Source: Methanonatronarchaeum sp. AMET-Sl (GTDB taxonomy: Archaea > Halobacteriota > Methanonatronarchaeia > Methanonatronarchaeales > Methanonatronarchaeaceae). From it: a stretch of DNA of 64,000 bases. Under the pieces are notes generated by a model. The model saw nothing but the letters and a program-made list of their open reading frames with translations. It did not search any database and had not been told where the DNA came from. The stretch is taken from NCBI RefSeq assembly GCF_029854155.1, contig NZ_CP122958.1:124001-188000 (forward strand), in the 5' to 3' direction. Of the stretch, positions 60,261 through 64,000 are shown piece by piece; position 1 is the stretch's first letter, and the number at the start of each line of letters is the position of its first letter. The translations under genes and the position numbers were made by a program.

Positions 60261-62519
60261 TTAGGGTTGTTGTGTTGGTTTTTGTTTGATTTTGTGTCTT
60301 TTTCTGTCTTTTAGTTCTTGTTTTTTGGCTTCGTTCCATCCGCTTACGGCTTGTAGGTATCCTGTTACTCTTGATATGTGGTCTATGTCGTTGGAGCCGC
60401 AGTTTGTGCATTGGTTTTTGAGTCCGCTTTCTACGTGGAAGTCTTGGTTGCAGACTGTCATGTCTTTTGTGTAGCTGAAGTATCCGGTTTGTGTGTTTTT
60501 GGCTATGTTTTCTGTGAATTTTCTGAGGCCGTCTGTGTCTGGTTGTGTTTCTCCGAGCCATATGTGCATTATGTTTCCGCCGTCTACGATTGGGAAGAAT
60601 TTGTGTTCTATGTTTATTCTTTGGCCTAGTGATATGTCTGCGTCTACTGGTACGTGTGTTCCGTTTGTGTAGTATACTGGTACGTCTCTTGAGCCTCTTA
60701 GTTTGTTTTGGGCTTTTTGTATGTCTCCTCGGATGACTTTTTTGGCTTTGTTTTTGTATTTGTGGTTCATGAGGTCTGATACTGCGAATCTTTGTACTGT
60801 GCTTTCTGCTGGTGTTCTTGCGAGTGCTATGTCCATTTGGTGTTGTTTTTCTAGTTGTCTGGCGTATGCTTCCATTTCGGCCATTGTTCTTAGGGCGAGT
60901 GCTTGGCTGTCTTTTGATTGGTGCATTTGTTGGCCTGTGTGGTAATGGACCATGTCGTTTATTCCTAGTACTCCTATTGTCCATACGAGTTGGTCTAGGT
61001 TCGCTGCTGTGGTTCCTTTTCTTCCTGTGTTGGGGTCTTTTGGTTGTTGTGTTGCGAATGGTAGGCGGTTGTTTTTGCGCATTAGGTCCATCCATTGTTT
61101 TTTGGTTTTGAATATTTCGACGGCTGTGTCCATCTGGTTTTTGAGTTCTCGGAATAGTTTGTCGTCGTCTCCTTCTGCTTTGTAGGCGGCTCTTGGGCAG
61201 TTTAGTGTTATTACTTGCCATCCGCCCATTGTGAAGTGTTTTCCGTTTTCGAAGTAGAGTTTGTCTTGATAGTTGTCGTCTGTGTCTTCGTTGGCGCTGA
61301 ATTGGTATGCGCAGCATTGGTAGCAGGATATGCCGCCGTCTTTACCTCGATATTCTGGTATTTCATTGTCGAAGTAGGGTGTTCCGTATTTGCTGGTTAG
61401 TTCGTATGCGAGTTCCCATTGTTCGTCGTATTCTGGTGTTAGGAACTCGGGTTTTATGTTGATTTCTGGTTTTGGGAAGTTGAAGGGTTTGCCCCAATAA
61501 TCTCCCCCTATCATTACGTTCATAAGGGCTTTGAAGGCTTGTTGCACTTCACGTTCATAACTGCCGTAGGTGTCTGGACCTACTTGACCCCCTTTCACGA
61601 TTGGTTTGTCTCTCCAGATCTCTGGGACACCTGGTGTTAGTTGGACGCTGCTGAAGACCAGTTGTCCTCCTCTGGCAACCATCATCTGGGTCATTTCGTA
61701 TACGAACATCTGCATTAGTTGTTCGATTTCTTGATATGACATGCCATCTAGGTAGGGTGCGAGGAAGGTTAGGAAGTTGTAGAATCCTTGGCCACCGGCC
61801 CAATTGGTTTGGGCTGAACCAAGGGCTTTTACTGCGTGTAGTACGGCTACTTCTGGTTTGTGTGCTGGGCCTGCGACGCTTGATTTACGGCCGCTGCCGT
61901 CTGGCATTAATCCGTAGTATAGGAAGTATCGGAGGTCCCAATCCATGCAGAAGGGTCGTGATGCGAAGTATTCGAGGTCGTGTATGTGGAGGTCTCCTCG
62001 GAGGTGGGCGTCTGCTAGGTGGGTTGGCATTGTTAATAGGTATTGTTCTTTGGAGATTTTGTCGGCCTTCTTTTTGTGTGATGTTTCTGGGTTGCCGATT
62101 AAGTTGGCGTTTTCATTGCTTTCGAATCCACCGCCAACATCCATCTGGAATGCATCGTATACGGGTGTACCTACCCTAGTGGATATGTTTCGGTAGACCT
62201 GGCCGGAGCTACCGTCTTGTTGGCCATGTTCCAATAGGATTGTGTTTACTATCTCTCTTATTAGGGGGCCTGATAGTTGGTCTACCTCTAGTTTCCGTAT
62301 CCGTTTTTCTGCTTCCCGGGCTACTTCCTGTGCTAGTTCCCTTGATATTGGGGGTGTGTTGAAAACAAACTCTGCTAACTCTGTTTCTCTTGTGAGTTGG
62401 TCTACTATTTTTTGTCGGTCCCAAGGTAGTAGGTAGCCGTCTGTGGTTCGGACCTCGGGCAGGCCTTCCACCGGCTCTCCCCGTATGTTAAGTTGTGTAT
62501 ATTCATCATCCTGACTCAT
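60261..62519 (-). CDS. nrdD: Anaerobic ribonucleoside-triphosphate reductase (NrdD, glycyl radical)
   Basis: 752 aa from MSQDDEYTQLNIRG; seven codons earlier is open. An N-terminal ATP-cone (about 20-110; TTDGYLLPWDRQKIVDQL) controls activity. The barrel has CMDWDLRYFLYYG and GISCYQCCAYQFSAN with active-site Cys. The C-terminal RVTGYLQA holds the radical glycine (Gly720). The zinc site shows CNQD ... CTNC, with Asp where a fourth Cys is usual. It reduces NTPs to dNTPs without oxygen. The activase NrdG is not in this window. Confidence 0.95.
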   Translation of the reverse strand: MSQDDEYTQLNIRGEPVEGLPEVRTTDGYLLPWDRQKIVDQLTRETELAEFVFNTPPISRELAQEVAREAEKRIRKLEVDQLSGPLIREIVNTILLEHGQQDGSSGQVYRNISTRVGTPVYDAFQMDVGGGFESNENANLIGNPETSHKKKADKISKEQYLLTMPTHLADAHLRGDLHIHDLEYFASRPFCMDWDLRYFLYYGLMPDGSGRKSSVAGPAHKPEVAVLHAVKALGSAQTNWAGGQGFYNFLTFLAPYLDGMSYQEIEQLMQMFVYEMTQMMVARGGQLVFSSVQLTPGVPEIWRDKPIVKGGQVGPDTYGSYEREVQQAFKALMNVMIGGDYWGKPFNFPKPEINIKPEFLTPEYDEQWELAYELTSKYGTPYFDNEIPEYRGKDGGISCYQCCAYQFSANEDTDDNYQDKLYFENGKHFTMGGWQVITLNCPRAAYKAEGDDDKLFRELKNQMDTAVEIFKTKKQWMDLMRKNNRLPFATQQPKDPNTGRKGTTAANLDQLVWTIGVLGINDMVHYHTGQQMHQSKDSQALALRTMAEMEAYARQLEKQHQMDIALARTPAESTVQRFAVSDLMNHKYKNKAKKVIRGDIQKAQNKLRGSRDVPVYYTNGTHVPVDADISLGQRINIEHKFFPIVDGGNIMHIWLGETQPDTDGLRKFTENIAKNTQTGYFSYTKDMTVCNQDFHVESGLKNQCTNCGSNDIDHISRVTGYLQAVSGWNEAKKQELKDRKRHKIKQKPTQQP

Positions 62520-62775
62520 CGGTCTCTTCCTCCAGATCACTCAATAATTCTTTATTCAATTTCGAATCCATAAACAAATCAGATATTGTATAATAACTAT
62601 CTTCAATATTCAGTACGGGGGCGGATAGTGTGAAGACCTCGTTCATAGCTAACTCGCTCCTTGATTCAGGAGAGGCCATGTCAACTTCTTCAAAATCGAT
62701 GTCGTTTTCCAGAAAATATTGTTTCAACCTTTCACACTTACTGCAGTTTTCTGTTGTAAAAATCCTATAATCCAT
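62506..62775 (-). CDS. Glutaredoxin-like protein (NrdH type)
   Basis: 89 aa from MDYRIFTTENCSKCERL; the frame is open six codons earlier. CSKC is the CxxC redox motif, SAPVLNI holds the cis-Pro loop and a late Asp/Glu-rich tail ends it. It overlaps the nrdD start by about 14 nt, so it is co-translated and probably supplies electrons to NrdD, as in the class III reductases that use a glutaredoxin-type thiol donor. Confidence 0.9.
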   Translation of the reverse strand: MDYRIFTTENCSKCERLKQYFLENDIDFEEVDMASPESRSELAMNEVFTLSAPVLNIEDSYYTISDLFMDSKLNKELLSDLEEETDESG

Positions 62776-62793
62776 AAATATCACTTCAGACAT

Positions 62794-63122
62794 CCAGTAG
62801 GTTTGATGGAGATATAAAAAACCATAATCAATCCACGAGTTATGACGGAACTCTATATATTGTTTAGATTTTATCCAACAAACTTGTTTCCATCCCTTCT
62901 TCTATAAACCTATTTATTCATTCCCTGTGGACGAATGCCTCCCATCCCTATGTTCCGGGGGGGTTTGTTGTATTTGTTGTGTTTGGGGTTTCTAGTTTTG
63001 GGTGGCATTGTAGTTGTTGTGTTAAGGTGGGTTGGGTGAAAGTGTTTTTTGGGTTTGGTTTCTAGTTTTGGGTGGTAAATTATACTTTTGTTAAGGAGTA
63101 TATTGGTTGGAGGGATTTTTAG
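62794..63122. other. Gene-free region with a 19-bp direct repeat
   Basis: No gene is visible. ggtttctagttttgggtgg occurs at 62987-63005 and again at 63057-63075, exactly 70 bp apart and with G/T-rich flanks that are also partly alike. A T/G-rich strand bias fits the 5' region of a plus-strand transcript for the zinc-finger/pyrE pair. Confidence 0.6.
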
Positions 63123-63302
63123 ATGGGATATGATAGTTGTTCAATTTGTAGTAGGGAGTCTAGTGATGCTAGAGAGTGTTTAGTTTGTGGGGAGATTGTT
63201 TGTTCTAATCATTTTAGGTTCTTTATGGGTGTTTGCACCAATTGTGCTCCTGAAAAAGGGGTTGAAGAAAGTGGTCAAAAAGTTGATAAAACTATTAAAT
63301 GA
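63123..63302 (+). CDS. Small treble-clef-like zinc-finger protein
   Basis: 59 aa. Four Cys/His pairs are visible: CSIC (6-9), CLVC (19-22), CSNH (27-30) and CTNC (38-41), with basic FRFF between, enough for two zinc sites. No specific family is recognised; the layout resembles B-box or zf-HIT-like double-zinc modules. Its last 20 nt overlap the presumed pyrE start, so the two are translated together. Confidence 0.7.
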   Translation: MGYDSCSICSRESSDARECLVCGEIVCSNHFRFFMGVCTNCAPEKGVEESGQKVDKTIK

Positions 63303-63789
63303 TTTTGGCGGAGTTAAGTATGGTGAGTTCACTCTCTCTTCCGGTGAAGAGAGTAGTTATTATATTGATATAAAGGCGGTTAGCACCGAACCTGACTTCC
63401 TTAAAGAAGTTGGTAAGGAGATATCAGGTTATGTAGGTGGTGTTGATCGGTTGGCTGGAATCGCTTTGGGTGGCATTCCCTTGGTTACTGCTACTTCTCT
63501 TGAGTCGGGTGTTCCCTACTTGATGATTCGTAAACAAGAAAAAGGGTATGGGACCGATGACCGAATCGAAGGTAGTTATCTAGAGGGAGAGAGTGTTGTT
63601 ATAATTGAGGATGTTACTACTTCCGGTAACTCGGTTTTAAGTGGCGTTGAAACCCTTCGAAACGTAGGTTTAACTGTTGATAAAGCTATTACTGTTGTTG
63701 ATAGAGAATCCGGAGCTATAGAGAATTTAAGGGAACATGGTGTTGAGTTGGAGGCATTGATTTCTGTTTCACAACTTATAGATGAATAA
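63283..63789 (+). CDS. pyrE: Orotate phosphoribosyltransferase
   Basis: 168 aa from TTG 63283 ([30 protein letters not shown]). The frame is open to 63187, but that part encodes an unusual hydrophobic run overlapping the zinc-finger gene, so I choose the TTG; GTG at 63271 is an alternative. GGIPLVTA and the PRPP loop [13 protein letters not shown] are intact. It converts orotate to OMP in pyrimidine synthesis. Confidence 0.93.
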   Translation: MIKLLNDFGGVKYGEFTLSSGEESSYYIDIKAVSTEPDFLKEVGKEISGYVGGVDRLAGIALGGIPLVTATSLESGVPYLMIRKQEKGYGTDDRIEGSYLEGESVVIIEDVTTSGNSVLSGVETLRNVGLTVDKAITVVDRESGAIENLREHGVELEALISVSQLIDE

Positions 63790-63882
63790 CCAGTTTTCAG
63801 TGTTGGGGGAATAAGTTAGTTAGTGTTTTAGGTTCAGTAAAGATATATTGATTAAGGTTTTTTGGTTTTTTGAGGTATTTAG

Positions 63883-64000
<118 letters not shown>

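Overview
The window is archaeal chromosomal DNA, AT-rich and gene-dense. Archaeal hallmarks are a TATA-binding protein, RadA, a multi-OB-fold RPA, pelota, RqcH, LonB, class I lysyl-tRNA synthetase, split PheS/PheT, archaeal-type PEP carboxylase, short archaeal adenylosuccinate synthetase, AglB and archaellum genes. DUF5611, ACT-DUF5612, COG2108 and DUF116 proteins point to a methanogen-related euryarchaeote. Several proteins are acidic (FlaD, ferredoxin, AglB C-terminus), so a halophilic methanogen lineage such as Methanonatronarchaeia is plausible. That placement is inference from gene content; no 16S or mcrA gene is present.

Layout. 0-10 kb: kptA, a UPF0316 membrane protein, aglB, a geranylgeranyl-reductase-like flavoprotein, a polysaccharide flippase, and the overlapping ribosome-rescue pair rqcH-pelA. 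10-17 kb: bifunctional-nuclease-domain protein, MscS channel, DUF5611 and DUF2797 proteins, and a zinc/manganese ABC transporter operon led by a DtxR-type repressor whose promoter carries four hexamers at exact 11-bp spacing. 17-29 kb: thi4, tRNA-Ala(GGC), DUF192, an extended TatC, gdhA, ferredoxin, a COG2108 radical SAM protein, lysS, cutA, a site-2 protease, ilvE and ppcA. 29-40 kb: pyrG, a Trm112-like mini-protein, purA, a PflX-like radical SAM protein, tldE/tldD, lonB, a VIT-family transporter and thrC. 40-50 kb: tbp, phosphoglycolate phosphatase, radA, rpa, an ACT regulator, mtnA, DUF116, pheT/pheS and dph6. 50-56 kb: a five-gene sugar-nucleotide and glycosyltransferase operon. 56-60 kb: a wrecked archaellin gene divergent from intact flaD/E-flaF-flaG-flaH, with no flaI or flaJ following. 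60-64 kb: nrdD with a glutaredoxin-like partner, a small zinc-finger gene overlapping pyrE, and the start of an ACT-domain gene.

Two signals stand out. First, many transcription units on both strands drift from a G+T-rich coding strand at the 5' end to an A+C-rich coding strand at the 3' end (for example 67% to 22% G+T across rqcH-pelA, by hand count). The drift spans multi-gene operons and resets at new promoters. Second, the archaellin gene has six in-frame stops and three frameshifts, while the archaellum accessory genes beside it are intact, which suggests recent loss or replacement of the filament protein. Another notable point is a phosphohexomutase whose only sensible start is ATT, directly after the upstream stop codon. 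No insertion sequence, CRISPR array or prophage was found.
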